Source: Ricordea florida
Taxonomy: Eukaryota > Cnidaria > Anthozoa > Corallimorpharia > Ricordeidae
Assembly: GCA_949710005.1 (NCBI GenBank)
Contig: OX453280.1
Span: 7,772,034-7,836,033, forward strand
DNA: 64,000 bases
Direction of reading: 5' to 3'
Under the pieces are notes generated by a model that made no database searches, was not told the origin of the DNA, and saw nothing but the letters and a program-made list of their open reading frames with translations. Below, in pieces: positions 30,164-43,000 of this stretch; the stretch's first letter is position 1; every line of letters begins with the position of its first letter. A program made the position numbers and the translations under genes.

Positions 30164-30462
30164 AACAATTATTCGCCGAAGGCGAAGTGATTCTTGGTGA
30201 ATATTCACCGAGACGAAGTCGAGGTGAATATTCACCGATAATCACTGAGCCTGAGGCGAATAATTGTTTTAGTAGAAATACACAGTTGATTATTTCAAAA
30301 AAGAAAAGAAAAGCATTTTACAACATTACAAAATTTTATTTCATCAAAAGCGCGAACGACTGGCAGCCATTTTGTTCGTCGAGGTGATTATCGGCTGATA
30401 ATCCGAGATAGCGAACCAATCAGAGCGCGCGATTTTGTATAATCACCTAAGTATTTATACTA
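30164..30462. mobile_element. Fold-back MITE
   Basis: AACAATTATTCGCC at 30164-30177 pairs with GGCGAATAATTGTT at 30255-30268. An outer pair (TTAGTAGAAATAC at about 30271, GTATTTATACTAA at about 30449) encloses a second segment containing CCAATCAGAGCGCGCG. Confidence 0.55.
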
Positions 30463-30556
30463 ATATTTATTATTATTATGAGTTGCATGTTGGTTGGTTG
30501 TGGGAGTAATAGCATTAAACCTTATATTTTGTATTATTTTTTTATTTTTTTTGCAG

Positions 30557-33500
30557 ATGGTGTTGGCAGATTGGAATATACAAATGGAAATGTTTATTTT
30601 GGGGACTGGCACCAGGGTGACATGCACGGCATGGTACTTACAGACTTTATAATAGCTGGATAGAGATTCAATCACAAAAGCATCCCATTAATTCTCTACA
30701 GTCAACTCTCTGTTGAGCGAGCACCCTTTGTGCAAGAAAAAGTGGTCGCTTGACAGTGAAGTCAAGAAAATAAACCAAAACCTCTTTACTCTATAATAGC
30801 TGGATAGAGATTCAATCACAAACGCATCCCGTTAATTCTCTACAGTCAACTCTCTGTGGAGCGAGCACCCTTTGTGCAAGAAAAAGTGGTCGCTTGACAG
30901 TGAAGTCAACAAAATAAACCAAAACCTCCGTGGATCCGCCTATTATTATTTATTATTACCTTATCAATTAAAGTGAACCAAATATACAGAGCTCCTCTGA
31001 GATAATTATTCTTATTTCATGGCTTAGGGAAAAGATTGGAAGCACGGGTGTATTTCACGTGGAATTGGAATTCCTATCATAGATTGCAACTGTTGAAATT
31101 TAATGTCATGTGACCCTTATCTTGCCACTTTCTTTCACTTGACTGAAATTTTGTGACATCTGAGCAACGCCAAGATTTTGGGCTGGCGCTTACCGGAAAC
31201 CCAAAACAAGAGGATTTGCCAAATTTGAGAAAGTGGTCGCGTAAGAGAGAGCTTGTGAAACAATGTTTGCCTGAGAAGCAAAACGGAAGGATTTATACAG
31301 TTGAATTTCTCATTGTATGAAGCTGTTCTTCTGATATTTTAGTCGAAGAAATATTTGAGTTTTGACTACGTTCTCCGTTTAGATTATTTTGATATTTATG
31401 GTATTAAGTTTGAGTCATTACCAACCACTGTTTATTGTAAAATACTTTCAGGGCGAAATAATGTTTAAGTATGGAGACCGTTACAAAGGGGAGTTCAATC
31501 ACAATGAAGTTCAGGGATTTGGCGAGTTGAGCTGTGTGAGTGGTTTGTAGTACAGCGGCAGTTGGAAGCACAGCAAGGTAAATTGTGGAGGCGCCGAAAT
31601 ATATGTTATTTACCGGGTGGGAGGTCCGTATGGGAAAAAACTGTGCCCGAGGTTTTGAGTACGGCCCGAGGCCGAGGGCCGTACTCAAGACCAAGGGCAC
31701 AGTTTTTTCCCATACGGAGCGACCTAGCCCGGTAAATAACTTATGTGATTAGCCAATCAGATTCGAGGATTTGGGATTCCGGCCCGCTGAGATGCTTCAG
31801 AAGAAAATAAAAATACATATTTCACAAATTGAGCCGGCTTAACATCTACCATCTTCATTATTTCACAATTCTTTCACTTCGAAACTCAAATCTTAGCAGT
31901 ATGAAGGATGTTTCTGCCAGGAACCTAGTTTTAAAGTCCTTGCTTCCACGAGTCTCCTATAGCTCGTCGGTAGAGCGTACGAACTAGTAATCGGAAGGTC
32001 GTTTGTTCGACTGCTATCGGGAGAACTCGGATTTCCTTTTCCGAGTTTGCCTCTGATAGTGCCGAAAAATACATCTTACGCAAATTTTCAGAAAACGTGA
32101 AGCCAAGCGGCCTGATTATGTTATCGGTGCTCTTCATACAGTAAGGGTTACAAAAAGGAATGATTTCCAGCCCTATCCGATGCGTGCTAGGCATATTTAA
32201 TAACCGTGAATGAGTTTTCGGCCAAGTGCTTATCCCTAAACATTTAAGTTTGTGCAACAGCCTGTGTGAATGAATTCTACAGAAACACTCGTAGAACGTT
32301 TGAGCTACTGTAAAGTGTCATAGCCAACAAGTGTTTTTGATATATTTTCATTGTTAAATCTTTTACCTTAGTTAAGTAAAATTTATTTTCTTCGTCTACG
32401 CAGAAACATGGCAAAGGAAAACTGAAGTTCGCTAATGACGATGTCTATGTGTGAGTAATTTTAAAAGATAATGGTTGTCATGATAACAGAGCAGACACGT
32501 GGGGAAAATTTGAGTTATTCGGTTGTTTAATAAAGGGAACGTATAGCGTTTATCAGAATGTTTAAAGGGTTGTTTTAAGTCGCTCATTTTGGTTTTCTCA
32601 TTTGTTATATGTTTACTGACGGTCTTTTCGAGTGTGCTCTCTTGTTCTTTCTTAAATAGCTCGCCTCACATGAATTATTTGAAAACCAATGCACTTTGTG
32701 ACCTCGTGATGAGCCGTGTGTCTATCCTGTTATGGTCCCAAATAGTACCTCTCTTAGTAGGTATAGGCGGGTTCCGCGGCCGGGCAACATGAAGTGAATC
32801 CTGAGTTCTGATTGGCTACGCAAGCGGGTAAGATGAGTCTGTCTTGCCCGCTCAGGAGTTCCCGCTTCTTCCCACAAAACAAAACAAAGCAAAATGGCCT
32901 TATAATAAATCCCTTAGTCTCCAAGTTTGTTCAGTAAAGATGGCTGGATATTAGCCTTGTTCTTTTTTTGCATTTTTATTGACCTTGACTGCGTATCGAT
33001 CGATAAAAACTGGAAAGAAAGAACTCTGCCAATATGCAGCCATCTTGGCCTCGTGCTTGGTCAATAACTTGGTCAGTAACTTGGTCAATAACTTGGTCAA
33101 TAACTTGGTCGATAACTTGGTCAATAACTTGGTCAATAACTTGGTCAATAACTTGGTCAATAACTTGGTCAATAACTTGGTCAATAACTTGGTCAATAAC
33201 TTGGTCAATAACCTGGTCAGTAACTTGGTCAATACCTTGGTCAATAACTTGGTCAATTAAGTACGTGGTAAAACGCCTTCTGTTTTTCCTGCTATCACAT
33301 AGAGGAGAATTTGAAAATGATCGTATCAGTGGACAGGGTGAAATGCAGTACGCAGACGGTTCCTTCTACAAAGGAGGCTGGATAAACAATCAGGTTCGTG
33401 AAGAAAAGCTTAGCCATTGTTCAACGTAATGCAATTCCCTGCGTTTTCTTTAACATTTCTGCACATGAAAATCCTTTGCTGACTCCCACCAAATAGACCC

Positions 33501-36500
33501 GATAAGGTTGATTAGTAAGGTGAAATTTTTGAGGACTGTCTCTCATTAATTTTCTGAAACTCTTTAAGTATACATCTTATGAATGTGACTGTCTAACCGA
33601 TTCCTCTATGTTGCTCCTTCACCATTCAGCGTCATGGTAATGGCGAGTACCGCTCTCCAGATGGGACTCACTACATCGGTGGATGGAGTGGAGACCACAT
33701 CACTGGGAAGGGATGCATGACTTACTCTAACGGAGATAGCTATGATGGCGTCTGGTTCAAAAATATGGTCAGTGAGCTTAATGTTTAATAATCTTGCAGG
33801 CTGAAAATGTGTGTTGTCTATGAACAACAGAATCTTGCTGATGTGTCGTTTTCATCGTTTATTGAATTTGAGCGAAACTTCGCTCATCACTTTGGTAGTT
33901 AGGCTTTCTTGTTTTCGAAACAAGAATAGTTGTAAGACCAAAGCCAAACTAAGTGGAATTAACTCTTGGTGACCGCTTAGCAGAGGTGAAAACGGTTAGA
34001 AAAACCATTTCGTGACAGCTAAATGGTGGGCTGCAGCCGCTCGGTGACCACTTTATATAGGTTTAACTTAATTATTTTTATTTCATTTTTTATTTTTAGT
34101 CACCCATACATGTACATTGTGAATAATTATAGTTACAAATATTAAAAAAGTGGCAAGGAAGCCTAAAGAAGCTGAAAGCTTATGCGAGTAGGCTTTCCTG
34201 GGCTAAAAATTTAATGACGAAGGGCGAGCACAGGGCATTGCGCGTTCTAGAACTTAAGAAGGAAATTGTCTTTCAATGAGACAGTTTTTCAGATTTTTTT
34301 TAAAAAATAGATATAGAAGGTGAGCTAAGTATTGTGACGGGTAGAAAATTCCAGACTTTAGGTCCCTGATAAAGGATACTGAATTTTTTAATATTAGTTC
34401 TACAGAAATGTGATCTATACTGAAAAGCAGTTCGAGTATTGTACTGATGAAATTGACCACCAGTCATGAAAAAACATTGAAAAGTAACTGGCAAAAGATT
34501 GTGGTGATATGAATACATGAAAATGGCGATGGAAAAAGAACTAATACTGAAAATATCAAGGACAAAATAAAGGAGTGGTGTTGGCAAGATAGTCAGCTTT
34601 TGCTATCAGCCGTAATGTAATGTAAAGGGCATACGAGCCTTAAAGCCCGCACAGCCGGATCGTATCGCGGTTTCAGTAGCATGAAACACCTGGGAGGATT
34701 GTTACTCACCCTGGATGGGATGCTTGTCCAGCACAGGGTTACCCCCAACATTATATCGCCGGTACCCATTTGTACGCCTGTGTGCAAGGAGACAGTGAGT
34801 TCAGTTTGTTTTCTTAGGTAATAATATACATGCAAAAATTTCAGCATGTTCATTGGCTGAGAGCACGTCAATTAATCGCAAACAGTGCAGAAAATTGAAA
34901 TTGAGTGCAGAAAGTTGAAATTAAATTTTTGCATGTATATTATTAACAAGTAATCACATGATTTGTCTCGTGCAATTTGGGATAAATCAGCACTCGTAAA
35001 TTTTTCAAAGACTACATATTGCACTCGCCCCGTGCAATTTGGTTAGCCTTTGAAAAATTTACTCGTGCTGATTTATCCCAAATTGCACTTGAAATCATGT
35101 GATTACCTATACAAACAACATGGTGCCATGACCAGGACTCGAACTCCGGACCTCCTACTTGGTAGTCCAGCGCGCAAACTAACCACTGCACTACCGCGTC
35201 TCCAATACTTACAGTATTATTCTATGTTACGGAACAACAAATAAGCCCGTTCTCAGTCCTTACAGAAAAGACAAACGTACTTCCTCTACCAACTCAACCA
35301 TTTATTTGAAAGTGACACCAGAAATTCGAGCAGTATACTAGGGGAGCGATCGCGTAACTTAAATATACACTATCAAGCTATCTCTTAACTTCAAAACTAA
35401 ATAACTTCAGTCACCACTCACGAACTTCTTTGAAATATCCACTTGAGGGCAAATAACTCTTGAATGACTCTGACTCTCTTCACGGCAAACGCGATCTGCA
35501 AATGACCCCTGACAACTTCCGAGCGTACCTACGTAAGCGACCTCCTGGGCGAACGTCAGACTACCACTGAGCTCACATCATATAGCTTTGTGTTAACGTT
35601 CCTTATATACAGTTACAGAGAATTCCAGAATATTCGGAAGATGACAAAAATAACTCTTTATAGTAGGATTACTTAACTCGGTTACATCATGTTTTAGAGT
35701 GTTCTAAACTCTCCAGAAGGAATATTGCGTGACTCATCAAATATTTGAATATAACAGGTTCTAGAAAGTTCTCTTTGTAACATCTACAATTATTTCAAGA
35801 TTTTGACCCCTGGCACTTGATAGAGGAAGGCCGCTTTATCGGTGGCCGCTCAGTGGAGGTTGTACTGTATAAACCCACAAATCCATTAATTTGAAACCAT
35901 GAACTACTAGGTTTTGTAAGTCTGTTTATGCTTCATCTTTTTGTTAGGAAATTTGCAATCAAGTCTAATTTCTTTTTCTTTCTGCAGAGATTTGGCCAGG
36001 GTGTGATGAAGTACAGCAATGGCGATTCGTATGAGGGAGCATTTGTGTATGACCTGTTCAGTAACCATGGCACCATGAGATACAAAGATGGATCAGAATA
36101 TGTAGGAAACTGGTCTAATGGACTGGTGAGAATTCCCCTTTCCTTAGAAAAACACCTTAGCTATCTATGAAGTTTGGAATTACAATTGGGGGACGCCCGA
36201 GTTGAAATTTGAGCTTCGTTTGTTTCGTTCAGTCGCAGTTCGCCGTCGAAGTCCCAAAGGTCTAATGCACATGTATGGTCCTAACACGCATGTTTGATTT
36301 TACTGCGCATGCTCACTGAGACAAAATTTATCGGAGCAATGTTCACAAAGAAAAACTCAGGATTTACTGCATATGACGCGCATGTTAACGCAGATATGCG
36401 TCAAGTGTATTTACAGGACGAAAGAGTGGTATCTCGGCGATGCTTGTTGATATCGTTTGAAATTCTCACTTAATCTGTTGTCATTTCTGGTTTTTCATCA

Positions 36501-39500
36501 GCGCCATGGTAAAGGCAAGATGACCTATTTGAACAAGAGTGTCTATGAAGGTAACTTATGTCTACAGTTGTAATACAGTATTTCACAGTTCTGTCGTTTT
36601 CACACCAAAATTGATTTGTGAAGTGGAAAATTGCGTCTCTTATAATTGGTATAGGTTTGATGGACTTCGTCATGTCTTTATCAGTGTTAAGCCTGAGGGG
36701 ATGGGGAACCCGGGCATATGTGGGGCGTTTGACTAAGCACATGGACCACACGCTGGGAACGTTTGCTTTTTTTCGAGGAGGAATGGGACCAAGTCTCATC
36801 GTCACATGTGCTTGTCTGTGCATCCGGCCATCTTAGATTACACAAAGCATCGAAGGAATTTATAAAAAAACTCGGCAATTTATATCAACGATTTGTAAAA
36901 TATACGCAACTGCTATTAAGAACTTACGGGATATTACTTCCCCTGGATGGGGATATTTGATCTGATTTGACTCAATTTTGGGGACGAACGGCAGGGATTT
37001 TGACTGACAATTCTAAGTCAAATGTTCCACATATTCCGAGGGGTCGACCCCTCGGGCTTGATAGTTTCATGGGGTTTTCTTAAGTGATTTTTTTTATTCG
37101 TGATTTTTAATTTTGTCGTACTTTGTTTCCAGGTGACTGGATGAATGGTATGAGGCATGGAGAGGGGGTGTTAAGTTTCTCTAAAGGAGAAAACTACCAT
37201 GGACACTGGGAACTAGACAAGGTAGCTGACATGAGTAAAATATAGAACTCATTCATTTATGACGGGACATTTTGTCTTGCCACGTTTCAACGACATGGAG
37301 TTTTTTCGCTACTCTGTAGTTTTGGTTTATGATATAAACGCATTTGTTCTTTCGTTTATGCTACTTTGTTTGCTCGAATGATTATTAATCGCTGTTACCA
37401 TCCGTTTTCTGTTTTTACGCCGTTATCTTTGCTTTAGTTTTCTCATGCACATTTTTCCTGTTCAGTTTGGTTCGCTCAACGATAAAAAAGGTTTCGTGTA
37501 TCGTCCCCGGAAAAATTAAATTGTTTTGCGTTTAACAATGTTTTTCGCTGTCTGCTTTTTTTTTCTTTAAAGTTCTTATGTTTGACGATTCTACATTAGA
37601 TTCTTCAGATATAGTACGCATCTTAAGAACTTTTTATCTCAAAACCGCTCTTCTTCATTCCATATTATGAATAGTATATCAAACACGAAATACCGTGTTT
37701 CATCATACAAATATATGATATATAATTCTCGGTGTTTGATATCTGGTGAAACATATATATCGAGTGTTTTATATAGCTTCTCGAACGAAATCCTTTAAAA
37801 TGGGAAATTTAACTATGTGAGAACGAGCCGTGCTTCATCCGATATCCATTCACGTCAGTGTTACTGATTTCCTTTGTCTTTCTCTTATGCTTTATTATAA
37901 TTAATTTGAGAAGAAAATTTAAAGACCTTAGGCACGTTGAAGTAATTGCTGCTATTACTCAACACTAAACTTAAGTCCGATTTATTCTAAATAGCCACGT
38001 ATAAAAGAAAGTATAAAAAGTAATCTTTTTATCTTTGTTATAATAGTTGTTATGTTTTGATTCTCATCATTTTTGAATTTCTTTTGAAACTCAGCAACAT
38101 GGCCGTGGAATGTATGAAGACAGGACTACAGGGTACCGCTATGAAGGTGTGTGAAACCTTTCAAAATAAGCGCACCTGAGAAAAGAAGCGAACAAATTTT
38201 TTGTTGGTGAAATCTAGATACCCATTCTTGAGTTTCCGTCTAAAAATTATGTGTGACTTTGAATTCTTTAAAAAATAGGTCCGCGTTGCGTACATGCGTG
38301 GCCTACTAGACCACGTGACAGGCTCGACTCTCAGTCTCGTGGACAATTAAATAAACAAATAAGTAAATAAATAAACAAATAAATAAATAAACAAATCCGA
38401 TTGTGCCATAATGTGGCTACTCACTTCGTATAAGCCACAAAAAAACTCCTCCAAAACTTCTTTTCAAACCAGTCACTGCAGTTAATTCAAACTCAAAGCC
38501 GAGTGGTTATTTCTATTTCTCCAGTAATCCCAATATTCTTTTTTTTTGAATGAATGCGAATGGCAAGATGGACGCAAAGCAGGGATAGGGTTTGAACGCT
38601 CCAATGGAGGATCATATGAAGGAGAGTGGAAAGACAATATGGTACGTAGACGCGATATTCACTAGCAGGCGACGTGCATTCGCAGACACGTGACATGCAC
38701 TTTCAGACACTTGACAAGCAGTCGGAGACACGTGACATGCACTTTGAGGCACATGCAGTCGAGACACGTGACATGTGCTCCTAAACACGTGACACACACG
38801 TGCAGACATGTGACAAAACGGTTATGTAACTTAGGATAACGCTTAGAATAACCGGATGAAACTCGGGTTTCTTTGAACAGTGCTTATGGCATTTTGATTG
38901 GCAGTTTGACCACGTGGATTCTAATTGGTGCGTATTACTGGACCTTGATGTGCAGTCCTTATATAGAAACAAAATGGCAAAGTTGAAAAAGTGATAGTTC
39001 GAGTCGTTTGTAAGCGAAGGAAGCGAAGGAAGCTAAAATCTAGTAAAGAACGGTGCTTGCTTCTAATTGTAGCAAATATAAGAATTCGAAGAATTTGTAA
39101 CTAATTAGGAATATTTCACATTCCATCTTCAGCTTCCACGGGTATATTACGAACTCACAAAATAACGAGCTCCCAGTTTAATTAGAGCAATGAACCGGTA
39201 TCGCAAGGTCATAAGTGAAAGGTTGTCGCAGTAATGGACGCAACTTAAGGATTTGCAAACATGAGAACTGAAAAAAATGCAGGCTTGAACGTGATTCGAA
39301 CCCAGGACCTTGCGATAGCGGTGCAGTGCCCCGACCAACAGATCTGTCGAGCCAATTGGGAGCTCGTCATTTTGTGAGTTCGTAATGATATCCATAGAGG
39401 ATGCAGATATGAATGTGAGTATGTGAAAATTTCACATATGTGAACTTCGGTAGAAAGAAAGTCATAGCAGTATAAGAAATTTTTATTTTTTTCAAAAAAG

Positions 39501-39912
39501 CTGCAACGACATTTTGATTAGATTTGTATGTCTGATTTCCTTTTTATCACTGGTGAGGCATAACGATGTCTCCTTCGGGAGCAGGGTTGGCGCAGTGGTG
39601 AGAGCGCTCGTATTCCACCAATGTGGCCCGAGTTCGATTACCGACCCCGGCTTCATATGTGGGCTGAGTTTGTTGGTTCTCTACTCTGCTCCGAGAGGTT
39701 TTTCTCCGAGTACTCCGGTTTTCCCCTCTCCTCAAAAAACCAACATTTGATTTAATATGATTTGATTTCATTTAATTTGTGCTTTACAGTGTCCCCATTT
39801 AGTACATTGGAGCTAGATACAGTTGACACTCAAATAAAGTTCATTATTATTATTATTAATAAAGATTCACACAGCTACTGATAATATAGAAGCCGGTTCT
39901 TCATTGGCTCCG

Positions 39913-39954
<42 letters not shown>

Positions 39955-39974
39955 TATTATTATTATTATTAATA

Positions 39975-40040
<66 letters not shown>

Positions 40041-43000
40041 CCAACAATTACGGGCCATACATGCACAACGAGTGAACGAGAGCTGCTGGCACTACCAGTG
40101 AGGATGGGGGGACTGGGACTAGAAAACCCAGTTGAGCGTGCTGGATTCGAATACGCAATGTCACTTCAGGTAACCGCTCCTCTTGTCACGCAAATCGTAT
40201 CCCAAGCGCATGAACCTCCAGATGATGCTCTGATAAGATCTTTGCAGTTAACCACGCGTAGAGAGAGAGATGTGAGACTGGACGAAAAATTAGAAGACCT
40301 GAGGAATTCCCTACCAGAGAAGACCAAGAGAGCGGTCAATCTCGCAGCAGAGAAAGGTGCTTCAAGTTGGCTAACTGTCATTCCGGTAAAGGAAATGGAC
40401 TTAAATCTCAACAAGAGGGAATTCAAAGATGCAGTCCATTTAAGGTGTGACTGGCAGATAAATGACGTACCAAATGTATGTATCTGTGGAGAGCCCTTTA
40501 ATGTCGATCATGCTATGATTTGTAAACGGGGAGGCTTCATTATACAACGTCATAACGAGCTTCGGGATCTTGAGGCGCAGATGCTTGATTTGGTCTGTCA
40601 TGATGTTGAAGTTGAACCAGTTTTGCAGGAGATTACCGGTGAGTCGTTAGCCAGAGGGGCTAATACAGCCCCCGATGCCCGGCTGGACATTCATGCACGG
40701 GGTTTTTGGTCTAGACAGGATTCCACATTCTTTGACGTACGGGTGTGCCACCCAAATGCGGAATCGTACAAGGACCTCACCCCTCAGCAAATATATCGCC
40801 AGCATGAAAATGAGAAGAAACGTATGTACGCAAGCCGAGTTATGGAGGTGGAACAAGCCACGTTCACGCCGCTGGTGTTCACCACTACTGGTGGCATGGC
40901 ACCTGAATGTCAAGTCTATCATAAGCGTTTAGCGGAACTCCTGTCAGTCAAGAAAGGCGAGGATTATTCGACTACGATGTCTTGGATTAGAACCAAAATC
41001 TCATTTGCCATTCTGAGAACATCCCTCTTATGTTTAAGGGGATCGCGTTCATTGAGGAGAGTAAATCTCAACCTAAAAGAGATGGATTTTGACATTGAAA
41101 GAGGACTTTTAGGACGATAAATTTTGATTTTAGTGTTTTTTTAGTGTTTTTTAATCATTATTAAATTGACAGAAATTGTAAATAGCGTTTTGAATTATTA
41201 GTTTTTTTTTATTTATTTTAGTGCTAGATACAGTTGACCCTCAAATAAAGGTTGTTATTACATAAATTATTATTTTTATTATATAATATTAATACTATTT
41301 TTCTTTCAGAATGTGTGTATATAGGATTTTTGGAAAATGAATAAAGTTCTTAAATTATTATTATTATTATTTTATTATTATTATTCGCATCCGCAGATAA
41401 CGGCTATTACGGAGACCACTGTAAGTATAGCGATGCCGTGAAGCTGATTCTAAAACGTTGTTGCAATGCCCTTTGTTTCAGCGCCATGGCCAAGGAACGC
41501 AAGAGTTGTCTTGTGGAACGAAATTTGAAGGCGGTGGAAAGAAAACAGAAAACATGGTGCGGGAAGAAAAACCCTTAAAACTGGAATGATGGAGGCTCAG
41601 GTATTTACTTTATAATATCATAGGTGACGAATTACTCCTTAATTTTGGCGCGAAATTTCAGCGTTAATTTGTAATTTCACATGTGAAATTACAAAATTGC
41701 CATAGCAACCCTTCCGTACGTCTCAGTGTCAAGATGGCGACGAAGTTTTAAAATGTCGTGAATGAAGATGTCAGGGCACAAAAAGACGTTTTAGAAAACA
41801 TGAACACACAAGAGAACATCAAGAAGGACTCTAACAGGTATTTTGCGGAAAAATTCTGAAAAATTCTGAACTTTATAAGCCAAATTTAAGGTCTAAAAAT
41901 TTGAGAGAGTAGAGTTCTTGATCGATACGATCCAGGATAAACATGTCAAAAATCCACGATTGCTAACGTAATTCGTCACCCATGATATTAATAGGTAATC
42001 AAATGGTGAACTCGTGAAATTAGTGAATAATTTCACTTGCGTTTTGTCCAAATTCTAATAATTTCCCTCGCCTAAAGGCTCGGAAAATTATTAGGATTTG
42101 GACAAAACGCGCGTGAAATTATTCCCTAATCTCACTCGTCACCATTTGATTACACATACTAATAACATGTGCATGAAACACAATTAAGGATTTGTTCACA
42201 AGTATGTTAATTTAACGTTTGTTATAGCAATAATTTTACGCAATTTCGCGGGCTTGGTGTTTTGCACAGTGACAGTGTTCAGAGTGGTAACAGCAAAGAG
42301 TAGAACTTAGCATTTCATTTACGTTGTTAACGTTATACGATAATTAGTTTTAATGGCTTTTCAAGACCGCTATTTTTATATTTTTTTAGTTTCATTCGAT
42401 TGGTCATTGTCGTGAATAGCTCTTTTTTTATCTTGCAGTGAAATTGTTTCATGTAAATACCTGGTGCTTGTTTATACAGTATAATCAACAGAACAATGCG
42501 TGGACGCTTGGAGATATGGAATTTATGTTGTGGTGTTCAAATCGATATTTCACTCGTTCACTGTGCTCTATCGTGGGATATCGACTTAAACACTCGAACA
42601 GAAATTCATATCTCCGCGCTTCCATGTATTATTCTCAATATATTTCTGCATAACACTAGGTAGACCTTCTCCATAGGAAATTGGAAATTTAACCTGTTTT
42701 TGTGATTAATATTTTGAAACGAAAACGAAAAACAACAGAGCAAAAAAATTGTTATTTTGTGGAAATTCTCATTTATGTTCGTAAGAACTTTGTCACAACT
42801 TCTCGGGCTTCTCCAGAATTTCTCAACATTTTAGCAAAACTAGATCGAAAATGCAAAAAATAGATCAACCCAAAGAAGCTTAGAGATCGCAGCACAATGT
42901 ATTTGGTTTTTTTTAGTCACTCAGTGGTGCATGGTATTCCTTTAGTTTATTTTGTTTTGTTCCTTTGCAGATGTGGCAAGACGGCCGTCTCGTTGATGTG

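Noticed and set aside
33056-33257. CRISPR-like array
   Set aside because: The units are directly adjacent without unique spacers. No cas-like gene exists in this eukaryotic window.
32951-33429. Long frames reading LVNN, LLTK or SITW repeats
   Set aside because: They are the 12-base minisatellite read as protein, on either strand.
39875-40066. Frame of Ile, Asn and Tyr runs
   Set aside because: It is the TAA/ATT microsatellite.
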